9,074 nucleotides of DNA, taken from positions 1 to 9,074 of the forward strand of contig CABQJA010000083.1 in assembly GCA_902464345.1 (NCBI GenBank). The letters are read 5' to 3'. Of the stretch, positions 1 through 7,762 are shown piece by piece. How positions within the stretch are numbered: position 1 is the stretch's first letter; every line of letters begins with the position of its first letter. The position numbers were made by a program, and so were the translations under genes. This stretch comes from an uncultured Clostridium sp. Lineage in GTDB: Bacteria > Bacillota > Clostridia > Lachnospirales > Lachnospiraceae. The notes beneath the pieces were generated by a model, which had not been told where the DNA came from, did not search any database, and worked only from the letters and a program-made list of their open reading frames with translations.

Positions 1-40
1 ATTTAGTATTATATATAAATGGGTTTTTCTGTACTGAAAA

Positions 41-46
41 AGGAGG
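41..46 (+). promoter_or_regulatory. Ribosome binding site of plsX
   Basis: A perfect AGGAGG sits 6 bases before the ATG at 53 and fixes that start. The 40 bases upstream of it are AT-rich and hold no gene that can be recognised. An upstream gene or promoter may lie just outside the window. Confidence 0.85.
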
Positions 47-52
47 ATATAA

Positions 53-1069
53 ATGGAAGATAGAATTAAAATCGTAATTGATGCCATGGGTGGTGATAAT
101 TCGCCATGGGCTTTAGTAGAAGGTGCAGTGCTTGCAACAAAGGAGCATGAGGATGTATTTCTTTATGTAGTAGGTCCAAAGCAGGAGATTGAGGCAGAAC
201 TGGCCAAATATGAATATAATAAGGACCAGATTGAGGTTGTAGATGCACCGGATGTTATTACCTGCCATGATCATCCGGTAGAGGCAGTACGGAAAAAGAA
301 GGATTCGTCTCTGATCGTAGGACTGAATCTGGTTAAGGAAGGCAAGGCGGAAGGTCTGATTTCTGCCGGAAGTACAGGAGCTGTTTTAGTTGGCGGACGT
401 ATGATCGTCGGAAGATTAAAAGGAATCCGTCGGTCACCACTGGCACCGTTGATTCCGAGAGAAGGCGGTGTATCGATTCTGATCGATTGCGGTGCCAATA
501 TGGATTCAAGACCGACAGATCTGGTACAGTTTGCACAGATGGGTTCTATTTATATGAAACATATCGTTGGAATTGAGAATCCACGGGTGGCAATCGTAAA
601 TGTAGGCGCAGAGGAAGAGAAGGGTAATGCACTGGTAAAGGAGACATTCCCATTATTAAAGGCCTGCCCGAATATCAACTTTATCGGAAGTGTTGAGGCA
701 AGAGACATTCCGGCCGGTGCGGCAGATGTTATTGTCTGTGATGCCTTTGTCGGAAATGTTATTTTGAAGTTATATGAAGGAACAGCCGCCTTCTTAATGA
801 AACAGATTAAGGGAGCCATGACATCTTCTCCGATCAGTACGATCGGTGCTGCCATGGTAAAGCCTAAGATCAAGGAAGCGGTTAAGGAATTTGATTCATC
901 CAATTACGGCGGAGCACCACTGCTTGGAATTAACGGACTGGTTGCAAAGGTTCACGGAAGCTCCAAGGCCAGTGAAGTAAAAAATGCCGTTACACAGTGT
1001 ATGGATTTCAGTAAACAGCATATTAAGGAACTGATTGCCGAGAACATAACGACAGGATCAGAAGAGTAG
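53..1069 (+). CDS. plsX: Phosphate acyltransferase PlsX
   Basis: PlsX converts acyl-ACP and inorganic phosphate to acyl-phosphate, the acyl donor for PlsY in the first step of phospholipid synthesis. It acts as a peripheral protein at the inner face of the membrane. The 338-residue length is normal for the family. Visible signatures are the N-terminal DAMGGD (residues 10-15), SAGSTGA (104-110), the GNV-containing segment CDAFVGN (229-235), GGAPLLG (286-292) and the C-terminal HGSSKA (301-306). The CDAFVGN segment has Ala where many homologues have Gly (DGF.GN), which looks like a tolerated variant. The start at 53 is supported by an AGGAGG 6 bases upstream and by the DAMGGD motif beginning 10 residues in, as expected. 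It heads a co-directional block with rnc only 16 bases downstream; acpP, often found between the two in clostridia, is not present. Confidence 0.97.
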   Translation: MEDRIKIVIDAMGGDNSPWALVEGAVLATKEHEDVFLYVVGPKQEIEAELAKYEYNKDQIEVVDAPDVITCHDHPVEAVRKKKDSSLIVGLNLVKEGKAEGLISAGSTGAVLVGGRMIVGRLKGIRRSPLAPLIPREGGVSILIDCGANMDSRPTDLVQFAQMGSIYMKHIVGIENPRVAIVNVGAEEEKGNALVKETFPLLKACPNINFIGSVEARDIPAGAADVIVCDAFVGNVILKLYEGTAAFLMKQIKGAMTSSPISTIGAAMVKPKIKEAVKEFDSSNYGGAPLLGINGLVAKVHGSSKASEVKNAVTQCMDFSKQHIKELIAENITTGSEE

Positions 1070-1074
1070 GAGAT

Positions 1075-1081
1075 GAAGGTG
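1075..1081 (+). promoter_or_regulatory. Probable ribosome binding site of rnc
   Basis: GAAGGTG lies 4 bases before the ATG at 1086 and is a moderate match to the anti-Shine-Dalgarno sequence. A second candidate, AGGAG at 1068-1072, overlaps the plsX stop codon but is 13 bases from the start, which is long. An ATG at 1073 is out of frame with rnc and can be ignored. Confidence 0.5.
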
Positions 1082-1085
1082 CGCA

Positions 1086-1808
1086 ATGCCGGCAGAATTG
1101 AATAAATTAATGGATATCATCGGATATCATTTTAAAAAACCGGAACTTTTAAAGCAGGCGTTTACACACAGCTCTTATGCAAACGAATGTAGAATCAACC
1201 GGATTTGTGATTATGAGAGACTGGAGTTTCTGGGAGATGCGGTGCTGGAGATGATCACCAGTCACGCCTTGATCCTCAGATATCCGGACAAGCATGAAGG
1301 GGAATTGTCTAAGCTTCGGGCATCCCTGGTCTGTGAATATTGTCTGGCGCAATGTGCGAGGGAGCTTCATTATCCGGATTATGTATATTTGAGCAAGGGA
1401 GAACGGCAGACCGGCGGAGCACAACGTGATTCGCTCCTGTGTGATCTGTTTGAGTCGGTCCTCGGTGCCATTTATCTGGATGGCGGGCTGGAACCGGCCA
1501 CCCGGTATGTGGAGAGTTTTCTGTTGTCTGATATGGAGAATAAGCGGATGTTTTATGATGCCAAGACCAGATTACAGGAGATTGTGCAGCATCTTGAGCT
1601 GGGAGATATTGATTATGAATTACTGGATGAGCGGGGGCCCGATCATAATAAGCATTTCTTTGTGGAGGTCCGGATCGGAACTCAGAGCTATGGACAGGGG
1701 GATGCGCAAAGTCGTAAGTCTGCAGAACAAAAAGCCGCATATGCAGCGCTTCTGAAGCTGCATGCACAATATCCGGAGGCTGCTATGCAGCTCAATGGTG
1801 ATAAATAG
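1086..1808 (+). CDS. rnc: Ribonuclease III
   Basis: RNase III is a Mg2+-dependent endonuclease that cuts double-stranded RNA. It acts as a homodimer in rRNA maturation and in processing of mRNA and antisense RNA. The 240-residue product has the usual two-domain layout. The catalytic domain (about 1-155) carries the signature ERLEFLGDAV (44-53) with metal-binding Glu47 and Asp51, and the second acidic pair Asp120 and Glu123 in the DLFESVLGA segment. A double-stranded RNA-binding domain follows (about 159-226) and ends in the expected KSAEQKAAYAALL helix. All catalytic residues are present, so the enzyme should be active. The gene sits 16 bases after plsX and 17 bases before smc, the order known from many Firmicutes, and is probably co-transcribed with both. 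The start is the first in-frame ATG and gives the usual short leader before the first helix. Confidence 0.97.
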   Translation: MPAELNKLMDIIGYHFKKPELLKQAFTHSSYANECRINRICDYERLEFLGDAVLEMITSHALILRYPDKHEGELSKLRASLVCEYCLAQCARELHYPDYVYLSKGERQTGGAQRDSLLCDLFESVLGAIYLDGGLEPATRYVESFLLSDMENKRMFYDAKTRLQEIVQHLELGDIDYELLDERGPDHNKHFFVEVRIGTQSYGQGDAQSRKSAEQKAAYAALLKLHAQYPEAAMQLNGDK

Positions 1809-1812
1809 AATG

Positions 1813-1818
1813 GGTAGG
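1813..1818 (+). promoter_or_regulatory. Weak ribosome binding site of smc
   Basis: GGTAGG lies 7 bases before the smc ATG at 1826. It is a poorer match than the sites before plsX, ftsY and ilvA. SMC may therefore be translated less efficiently, or partly through coupling to the rnc stop codon 17 bases upstream. An ATG at 1810 is out of frame with smc. Confidence 0.45.
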
Positions 1819-1825
1819 TTTCGAT

Positions 1826-4800
1826 ATGTACTTGAAGAGTATTGAAGTATACGGCTTCAAATCTTTTGCAAATAAAATATTATTTAAGTTTGAGAACGGA
1901 ATTACAGGAATTGTAGGACCAAACGGAAGTGGTAAGAGTAATGTAGCGGATGCAGTGCGCTGGGTATTAGGAGAACAGAGTGCCAAGCAGTTGCGTGGTG
2001 CGAAAATGGAGGATGTTATTTTCGCCGGTACAGAGATGCGGAAGCCACACGGCTCGGCTTATGTGGCAATCACATTGGATAACAGCGACCATGTGCTGCC
2101 AATCGATTACGAAGAGGTGACTGTTGCCAGACGGGTATATCGTTCCGGAGAGAGTGAGTATCTGATCAACGGTACACCATGCCGGTTAAAGGATATCAAT
2201 AATATGTTTTTTGATACCGGTATCGGTAAGGAAGGATATTCAATCATCGGACAGGGTCAGGTCGAGAAGATTCTGAGCGGAAAACCGGAGGATCGGCGGG
2301 AGTTGTTTGATGAGGCAGCCGGAATTGTGAAATATAAGAAGAACAAGGCTGCGACCGAGAAGGCACTGGAGTCCGAACGGCAGAATTTATATCGTGTAAA
2401 TGATATTTTGTCTGAACTGGAGAAGCAGGTAGGACCGTTGGAAAAACAGGCAGAGACGGCGAAAAGGTATCTGCTGTATAAAGAAGAAATGAAGAAGCTG
2501 GATGTTAACGTATTCCTGCTTGACAGTGACCGGATTCAGACAGCAATGAAAGAGGGCCGGGCCAAGCTGGCAATTGTAACGAGCCGGACGGCAGAATTAA
2601 ATCAGCAATATGAGTCTATCCGGGCAGAGTATGACCGACTGGAGACAGAGCTTGAGCAGTACAATCAGAAGATTGATATTGGTAAAACACAGATTACGGA
2701 ATTAAAACTGGCTGTGGAACGAGCAGAAGGAGAAGTCCGGGTATTGAATCAGAAGATTGACAGTGTTCGATTGACAGATGAGCATGTCGGGGAACAGATC
2801 CGACGGGTTCAGGATGCCCTCTTAAAGCAGACAGAGGAACAACGGGCATATCAGGCGAAGAAAGCTGTACTGGATGAACGACTGGATACGGCAGATGATG
2901 TGGTCGAGGAAGCAAAGGCGAGAGCACAGGAAATCCAGGATGAGATTACCAGACTGGAAGAAAATATCGAGAAAAACAAGGCGGACATCATTGACCTGAT
3001 GAATGAGAATTCCAGCATGAAGGGAAAGGTTGCCCGCTATGACACATTGCTTGAGAATATTGGTTATCGGAAGACACAGATCAATCAGCGGTATGTCCAG
3101 TTTAAGAGTGATGAAATGGCAGATCAGGAGCAGTATAAGACATTGCAGGAGGAGCTTCAGACTCTGGATGAAGAGGTTGCGAAGCGACAGGAGGCATTAA
3201 CGATCTGTGATCACCGTCTGGATGAAAATACAGCCGGTACAAGAGAAAACCGGGAGAAATTATCGACTCTGCGGAATGCATATACGTCTGCGAAGGCAAA
3301 GGCGGAATCCCTGCGGAATATTACAGAGCGGTATGACGGCTACGGTAACAGTATCCGCCGTGTCATGGAACAGAAGGAACGGGATCCCGGAATTATCGGT
3401 GTCGTTGCGGATATTATCTCAGTACCGAAAAAATACGAGATAGCGATTGAGACTGCACTGGGTGGCAGTATTCAGAATATTGTAACGAAAGACGAGCTGA
3501 CAGCAAAGCGTCTGATCCAGTATCTGAAGCAGAATAAGTTTGGTCGTGCCACCTTCCTGCCGCTGACCAGTATCAGTAGCAGCAGTGGATTCGGAAAGCA
3601 GGAGGCACTGAGAGAACCGGGAGCAATCGGGATTGCCAGTGAGCTGGTAGAAATATCAGAGAAATATCAGGCAGTTGCCGGACACCTGCTCGGCAGAATC
3701 CTGGTAGTGGATCATATTGATCATGCACTTGCAATTGCAAGAAAATACAAATATTCGATCCGGATCGTAACACTGGATGGCGAATTACTGACACCGGGTG
3801 GTGCAATGACCGGAGGTGCTTATAAGAATTCAAGCAATCTGCTGGGACGGAAGCGGGAATTGGATGAGCTGAATCAGACCGTAGAAACCTATAGTCGGCA
3901 GATCCGGGAAGAGGAAAAGTTGGAACAGGAGCTGCGTTCTATCCGGGATGAGTTAAAGGAAGAGAAGGAGACACTTTCTAACAAGCTTCAGGAACTGTAT
4001 CTGGCAAAGAATACGAACCATCTGAATCTGGAACAGGTTAATGCCAGATTGTCAGAGCATGCCAGTATTTTTGCTTCGTTGCAGAACGAAAGCAAAGAGC
4101 TGGATGCACAGGTGGAAGAAATCAACCGGAACAAGGATCAGTTATTTGAAGGAAATAAGTTTCAGGAGCAGGCCAGGCAGGATTGTGAAGCACGGATTGC
4201 CAAATACGAGGAAGACATTCAGGAACAGAAGAGTCTGCTTGAAACTGCGAATGCAAAGGTTTCCGAGCTCCTGCTGGAGTTTAATACGATAAAGCAGCAG
4301 GACGATTTCTATATTGAGAATATCCACCGAATCCGGGTGGAGAATGACAAGTTAAAAGCAGAGCTGGAGGAATACAACCGCAGAACGCATGGTGCTGCAG
4401 AAGAAATCATGGAGATCAATGAGCAGATCAATGGAATCCGGAAGGAGATGAACCGGCGGAAGGCTCAGATACAGACCATGGAAGAAAGCCTGAATGCGGA
4501 TATAGCATTAAAGGAAGAACGCACAAGCTCCCATAAGGAGTTTTTCAATCAGCGGGAAGCTTTGCGGGAAGAGTTATCCGGACTGGATAAGGAAGGTTAT
4601 CGTCTGAACACGCAACTGGAAAAGATTACCGAGCAGTCAGATGCTCTGAACAATTACATGTGGGAAGAATATGAGCTGACCTATAACCGGGCAATGGAGC
4701 TTAGAAATCCGGAGTTTACGGATCTTGCACAGCTTAAGAAGGAACTGGCAGCGGTCAAGGGCAAGATCAAGTCTCTGGGTGACGTAAATGTAAATGCGAT

Positions 4801-5386
4801 TGAAGATTACAAGAATGTATCCGAACGGTATGAGTTCTTAAAGACACAGCATGATGATATTGTAAAGGCAGAGGAGAATTTGAAACGGATCATTGCGGAG
4901 CTGGATACGGCAATGCGGGATCAGTTCAGCGAGAAATTTGCAGAGATTCAGGTTATGTTCGATAAGGTATTTAAGGAGCTGTTTGGCGGAGGAAAGGCGA
5001 ATTTGGAACTGGTAGATGACACGGATATTCTGGAGACGGGAATTAAGATCATTGCGCAGCCACCGGGAAAGAAGCTGCAGAACATGATGCAGTTATCCGG
5101 TGGTGAAAAATCACTGACCGCAATCGCGTTACTGTTTGCAATTCAGAACCTGAAGCCGTCACCGTTCTGTCTGCTGGATGAGATTGAGGCAGCACTGGAT
5201 GATTCGAATGTAAACCGGTTTGCACATTATTTACATAAGCTGACGAAGGATACACAGTTCATTGTAATTACGCATCGAAAGGGGACCATGGAAGCAGCGG
5301 ATGTCCTTTACGGTATTACCATGCAGGAGAAGGGTGTATCGACGCTGGTTTCTGTCAACCTGATCGAGAATGAGCTGGATAAATAG
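1826..5386 (+). CDS. smc: Chromosome segregation ATPase SMC
   Basis: SMC is the ATPase core of bacterial condensin. It works as a dimer with ScpA and ScpB (not in this window) to compact and align chromosome arms from the origin. At 1186 residues it is full length. The N-terminal half of the ATPase head has Walker A GPNGSGKSN (31-39, Lys37) and a Q-loop around Gln143. A long Glu/Lys/Gln-rich coiled coil follows (about 165-505). The hinge domain (about 520-670) ends in the characteristic PGGAMTGG (657-664). A returning coiled coil spans about 675-1030. The C-terminal half of the head carries the ABC signature LSGGE (1090-1094), Walker B ending in Asp1118 with catalytic Glu1119, the D-loop ALD (1123-1125) and a THRKGTM switch segment. 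No frameshift or missing motif is seen. The start at 1826 gives the standard N-terminus (MYLKSIEVYGFKSF). The gene is followed after 21 bases by ftsY, a widely conserved pairing. Confidence 0.98.
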   Translation: MYLKSIEVYGFKSFANKILFKFENGITGIVGPNGSGKSNVADAVRWVLGEQSAKQLRGAKMEDVIFAGTEMRKPHGSAYVAITLDNSDHVLPIDYEEVTVARRVYRSGESEYLINGTPCRLKDINNMFFDTGIGKEGYSIIGQGQVEKILSGKPEDRRELFDEAAGIVKYKKNKAATEKALESERQNLYRVNDILSELEKQVGPLEKQAETAKRYLLYKEEMKKLDVNVFLLDSDRIQTAMKEGRAKLAIVTSRTAELNQQYESIRAEYDRLETELEQYNQKIDIGKTQITELKLAVERAEGEVRVLNQKIDSVRLTDEHVGEQIRRVQDALLKQTEEQRAYQAKKAVLDERLDTADDVVEEAKARAQEIQDEITRLEENIEKNKADIIDLMNENSSMKGKVARYDTLLENIGYRKTQINQRYVQFKSDEMADQEQYKTLQEELQTLDEEVAKRQEALTICDHRLDENTAGTRENREKLSTLRNAYTSAKAKAESLRNITERYDGYGNSIRRVMEQKERDPGIIGVVADIISVPKKYEIAIETALGGSIQNIVTKDELTAKRLIQYLKQNKFGRATFLPLTSISSSSGFGKQEALREPGAIGIASELVEISEKYQAVAGHLLGRILVVDHIDHALAIARKYKYSIRIVTLDGELLTPGGAMTGGAYKNSSNLLGRKRELDELNQTVETYSRQIREEEKLEQELRSIRDELKEEKETLSNKLQELYLAKNTNHLNLEQVNARLSEHASIFASLQNESKELDAQVEEINRNKDQLFEGNKFQEQARQDCEARIAKYEEDIQEQKSLLETANAKVSELLLEFNTIKQQDDFYIENIHRIRVENDKLKAELEEYNRRTHGAAEEIMEINEQINGIRKEMNRRKAQIQTMEESLNADIALKEERTSSHKEFFNQREALREELSGLDKEGYRLNTQLEKITEQSDALNNYMWEEYELTYNRAMELRNPEFTDLAQLKKELAAVKGKIKSLGDVNVNAIEDYKNVSERYEFLKTQHDDIVKAEENLKRIIAELDTAMRDQFSEKFAEIQVMFDKVFKELFGGGKANLELVDDTDILETGIKIIAQPPGKKLQNMMQLSGGEKSLTAIALLFAIQNLKPSPFCLLDEIEAALDDSNVNRFAHYLHKLTKDTQFIVITHRKGTMEAADVLYGITMQEKGVSTLVSVNLIENELDK

Positions 5387-5395
5387 TCTGAAAAT

Positions 5396-5400
5396 GGAGG
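5396..5400 (+). promoter_or_regulatory. Ribosome binding site of ftsY
   Basis: GGAGG lies 7 bases before the ATG at 5408, ideal spacing, and decides the ftsY start. It sits in the 21-base gap after the smc stop codon. No hairpin with a T-run is present in that gap, so transcription probably reads through from smc. Confidence 0.85.
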
Positions 5401-5407
5401 CGATACT

Positions 5408-6538
5408 ATGGGATTGTTTGATTGGAAGAAGAATAAAAAAGAGTCCAAAGAAGAACTGGAGGAGAACGCAGTTCTGACTCCGGACAATGCGGAAGTTTCT
5501 GCGGACGGGAAGAACGAACAGGATGCGAAAGCGGAAAAGGATGAGAAAAAGGCGAAGCATGCAGAGGAAGGCGGTTTCTTCAAGCGTTTGGTCAATGGAA
5601 TGACAAAGACCAGAGATCAGCTTGCAGAAGGATTAAACCGGATATTCCACGGACACACCGAGCTGGATGATGATTTCTATGATGAGCTGGAGGAAGTGCT
5701 GATCATGGCAGACCTTGGGCTGGAGACAACGGATAAGATCATTGCTGATCTGAAGGCAAGGGTAAAGGAATATAAGATCCGGGAGGTAGAGCCTTGCCGG
5801 GAATTATTAAATAATATTATCAGAGATCAGATGATGGTAGATGATTCTGCTTATGATTTTGAAGACCGGAAAACGGTCATGCTGATCATTGGTGTAAATG
5901 GTGTCGGTAAAACGACTTCCATCGGAAAGCTGGCAGCACAGTATAAAAAGCGTGGAAAAAAGGTTCTGATGGCAGCCGGAGATACATTCCGGGCTGCAGC
6001 CATTGACCAGTTAAAAACCTGGGCTGACCGGGCCGGTGTGGATATTATTGCACATCAGGAGGGCTCAGATCCGGCAGCTGTGGTATATGATGCTGTTCAG
6101 GCGGCAAAGGCCAGAGGAACGGATATCCTGTTGTGTGATACGGCAGGACGCCTGCATAATAAGAAGAATTTGATGGATGAGCTTGCCAAGATGCGCAGAA
6201 TTATCGAAAAGGAATATCCGGAGGCACATTGTGAGACACTGATCGTACTGGACGGTTCGACCGGACAGAATGCATTGGAGCAGGCAAGACAGTTCAGTGA
6301 AGTGACGGATCTGAATGGTATTATCCTGACAAAGCTGGATGGAACGGCAAAGGGAGGCATCGCCATTGCGATTCAGGCGGAGCTGGATGTCCCGGTTAAA
6401 TATATCGGTGTGGGAGAAAAGATTGATGATCTGCAGAGATTTGATCCAACCCACTATGTAGAAGCGTTGTTTGCGGATTTTGATGTCCGTTCAGAGGTAG
6501 AAATGTTAATCGAGGAGGATAACGAAACATGGCAGTAA
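5408..6538 (+). CDS. ftsY: Signal recognition particle receptor FtsY
   Basis: FtsY is the SRP receptor. It docks ribosome-Ffh complexes at the membrane and, through paired GTP hydrolysis with Ffh, hands nascent membrane proteins to SecYEG. The 376-residue product has a short, highly charged N-terminal A region (about 1-54). An amphipathic membrane-targeting segment follows (GFFKRLVNGMTKTR, 56-69), then the helical N domain and the GTPase domain. G motifs are clear: P-loop GVNGVGKT (162-169, Lys168), DTFRAAA (192-198), DTAGR (244-248) and TKLDGTAKGG (308-317). The family-typical end FDPTHYVEALF (345-355) is followed by a 21-residue acidic tail, somewhat longer than in many FtsY proteins. The DNA coding that tail also contains the ribosome binding site and start codon of the next gene, which overlaps ftsY by 10 bases. 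Neither ffh nor ylxM, frequent downstream neighbours in Firmicutes, follows here. Confidence 0.97.
   Translation: MGLFDWKKNKKESKEELEENAVLTPDNAEVSADGKNEQDAKAEKDEKKAKHAEEGGFFKRLVNGMTKTRDQLAEGLNRIFHGHTELDDDFYDELEEVLIMADLGLETTDKIIADLKARVKEYKIREVEPCRELLNNIIRDQMMVDDSAYDFEDRKTVMLIIGVNGVGKTTSIGKLAAQYKKRGKKVLMAAGDTFRAAAIDQLKTWADRAGVDIIAHQEGSDPAAVVYDAVQAAKARGTDILLCDTAGRLHNKKNLMDELAKMRRIIEKEYPEAHCETLIVLDGSTGQNALEQARQFSEVTDLNGIILTKLDGTAKGGIAIAIQAELDVPVKYIGVGEKIDDLQRFDPTHYVEALFADFDVRSEVEMLIEEDNETWQ
6512..6518 (+). promoter_or_regulatory. Ribosome binding site of ilvA inside the ftsY coding end
   Basis: GAGGAGG lies 10 bases before the ATG at 6529. It is embedded in the codons for the last FtsY residues (Glu-Glu-Asp region). 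The strong match supports the 6529 start and hence the 10-base overlap with ftsY. Confidence 0.8.
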
Positions 6539-7758
6539 AGGAATTGTGCCTGGAAAAATTTGAAGAAGCATATAATATCGTGCAGAAGGTAGTGCTTCCT
6601 ACAAATCTGGTATACAGTGAGTATTTTAGTGATCAGACCGGAAACAGAGTATATCTGAAACCGGAAAACATGCAGCTGACCGGTGCTTATAAGATTCGTG
6701 GTGCTTATTATAAGATCAGTACCATGTCAGAAGCTGAACGTGCTAAGGGACTGATTACGGCATCCGCCGGAAATCATGCACAGGGAGTAGCATATGCGGC
6801 AAAGGCATATGGTGTGAAAGCAACAATCGTAATGCCGACAACCACTCCGTTAATTAAAGTAAACCGTACCAAATCTTATGGAGCGGATGTGATTTTATAC
6901 GGAGATGTTTATGATGAGTCCTGTGCATATGCACTGGAACTGGCAGAAGATCGTGGCTATACATTCATTCATCCGTTTGATGATCTGGATGTAGCAACCG
7001 GACAGGGATCGATTGCCATGGAAATAATCAAAGAGCTTCCAACAGTTGATTATATTCTGGTTCCGGTAGGTGGCGGCGGACTGGCAACCGGTGTATCGAC
7101 CTTTGCCAAGATGTTAAACCCGAATATCAAGGTCATCGGTGTAGAACCGGCAGGTGCTAACTGTCTTCAGGAATCCTTAAAGCTTGGAAAGGTAACTACT
7201 CTGCCGATGGTAGATACCATTGCCGACGGTACGGCAGTTAAGACACCGGGAAGTAAGATTTTCCCATATCTGCAGAAGAATCTGGATGATGTGATCACAA
7301 TTGAAGATTCTGAACTGATTGTTACGTTCTTAGACATGATTGAAAATCATAAAATGCTGGCAGAAAATTCCGGCCTGTTATCAGTAGCCGCCCTGAAGCA
7401 TCTGGGTGTGAAGGACAAGAAGGTGGTCAGCATTATCAGTGGCGGTAATATGGATGTTATCACGCTGGCTTCGGTTGTACAGCATGGTCTGATCGCAAGA
7501 AACCGGATCTTTACGGTATCGGTTCTGCTGCCGGATAAGCCGGGAGAATTAATGAATGTATCATCCGTAATTGCAAAGGCACAGGGAAATATTATCCGGT
7601 TAGAGCATAATCAGTTTGTCAGTCTGAACCGGAACAGTGCGGTAGAACTTGTGATCACCATGGAGGCGTTCGGACCGGAGCACAAGGATGCGATTATGAA
7701 GGAACTGGCGGAGCGTGGCTATCGACCGATCGAGAAGACACCGAAGAGCATTTTCTAA
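6529..7758 (+). CDS. ilvA: Threonine ammonia-lyase with C-terminal ACT domain
   Basis: This PLP enzyme deaminates threonine to 2-oxobutyrate and ammonia (EC 4.3.1.19). That is the entry step to isoleucine synthesis or, in fermenters, to threonine degradation. The 409-residue product has the fold-type II PLP core. The Schiff-base lysine is Lys55 in TGAYKIRGA (51-59), which fits the serine/threonine dehydratase PLP pattern although Ala-Tyr replaces the commoner Ser-Phe. SAGNHAQG (79-86), the phosphate-cradling GGGG loop (about 181-184) and SGGN (304-307) are all present. A small ACT-type regulatory domain follows (about 329-405, beginning near TVSVLLPDKPGEL). One short regulatory domain gives the roughly 400-residue single-ACT form. 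This differs from E. coli TdcB (no ACT) and the long biosynthetic IlvA (about 510 residues). Whether it is feedback-inhibited by isoleucine or serves catabolism cannot be told from sequence. It overlaps ftsY by 10 bases, and the next gene begins 1 base after its stop. Confidence 0.93.
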   Translation: MAVKELCLEKFEEAYNIVQKVVLPTNLVYSEYFSDQTGNRVYLKPENMQLTGAYKIRGAYYKISTMSEAERAKGLITASAGNHAQGVAYAAKAYGVKATIVMPTTTPLIKVNRTKSYGADVILYGDVYDESCAYALELAEDRGYTFIHPFDDLDVATGQGSIAMEIIKELPTVDYILVPVGGGGLATGVSTFAKMLNPNIKVIGVEPAGANCLQESLKLGKVTTLPMVDTIADGTAVKTPGSKIFPYLQKNLDDVITIEDSELIVTFLDMIENHKMLAENSGLLSVAALKHLGVKDKKVVSIISGGNMDVITLASVVQHGLIARNRIFTVSVLLPDKPGELMNVSSVIAKAQGNIIRLEHNQFVSLNRNSAVELVITMEAFGPEHKDAIMKELAERGYRPIEKTPKSIF

Positions 7759-7762
7759 AATG
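7756..7762 (+). promoter_or_regulatory. Stop-start junction likely driving translational coupling
   Basis: The ilvA stop TAA and the ATG of the next gene are separated by a single A (TAAAATG). No good Shine-Dalgarno is visible; the nearest purine stretch, GAAGAG at 7743-7748, is weak and 11 bases from the ATG. Termination-reinitiation by ribosomes finishing ilvA is the likeliest way the downstream gene is translated. That would tie its output to ilvA. Confidence 0.55.

Noticed and set aside
7..20. AT-rich stretch resembling a -10 promoter element upstream of plsX
   Set aside because: TATATAAAT-like sequence is present, but any -35 element would lie at or beyond the window edge. In such AT-rich DNA the match alone is not evidence.
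84..110. Repeated GCCATGGG near the start of plsX
   Set aside because: Both copies are in the coding frame of the conserved DAMGGD region or just after it. Two 8-base copies can arise from codon content alone.
550..903. 117-codon open frame on the - strand inside plsX
   Set aside because: It is antisense to a well-supported plsX with conserved motifs across this stretch, and it has no domain or start signal.
1112..1130. Direct repeat GGATATCAT at the start of rnc
   Set aside because: It is two short copies within coding sequence (Asp-Ile-Ile-Gly-Tyr-His region) with no further copies and no structural context.
1426..1755. 109-codon + strand frame inside rnc
   Set aside because: It is a shifted-frame shadow of rnc. 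Its composition (rich in Trp, Cys, Arg, Met) is unlike a real protein, and the rnc frame is intact throughout.
1309..1767. 152-codon open frame on the - strand inside rnc
   Set aside because: It lies fully antisense to rnc, which has all its catalytic and RNA-binding motifs. The translated product has no recognisable domain and there is no convincing ribosome binding site.
2320..4920. Long Glu/Lys/Gln-rich region in smc that might look like repeats or low complexity
   Set aside because: This is the expected pair of coiled-coil arms either side of the hinge, with no exact DNA repeat unit.
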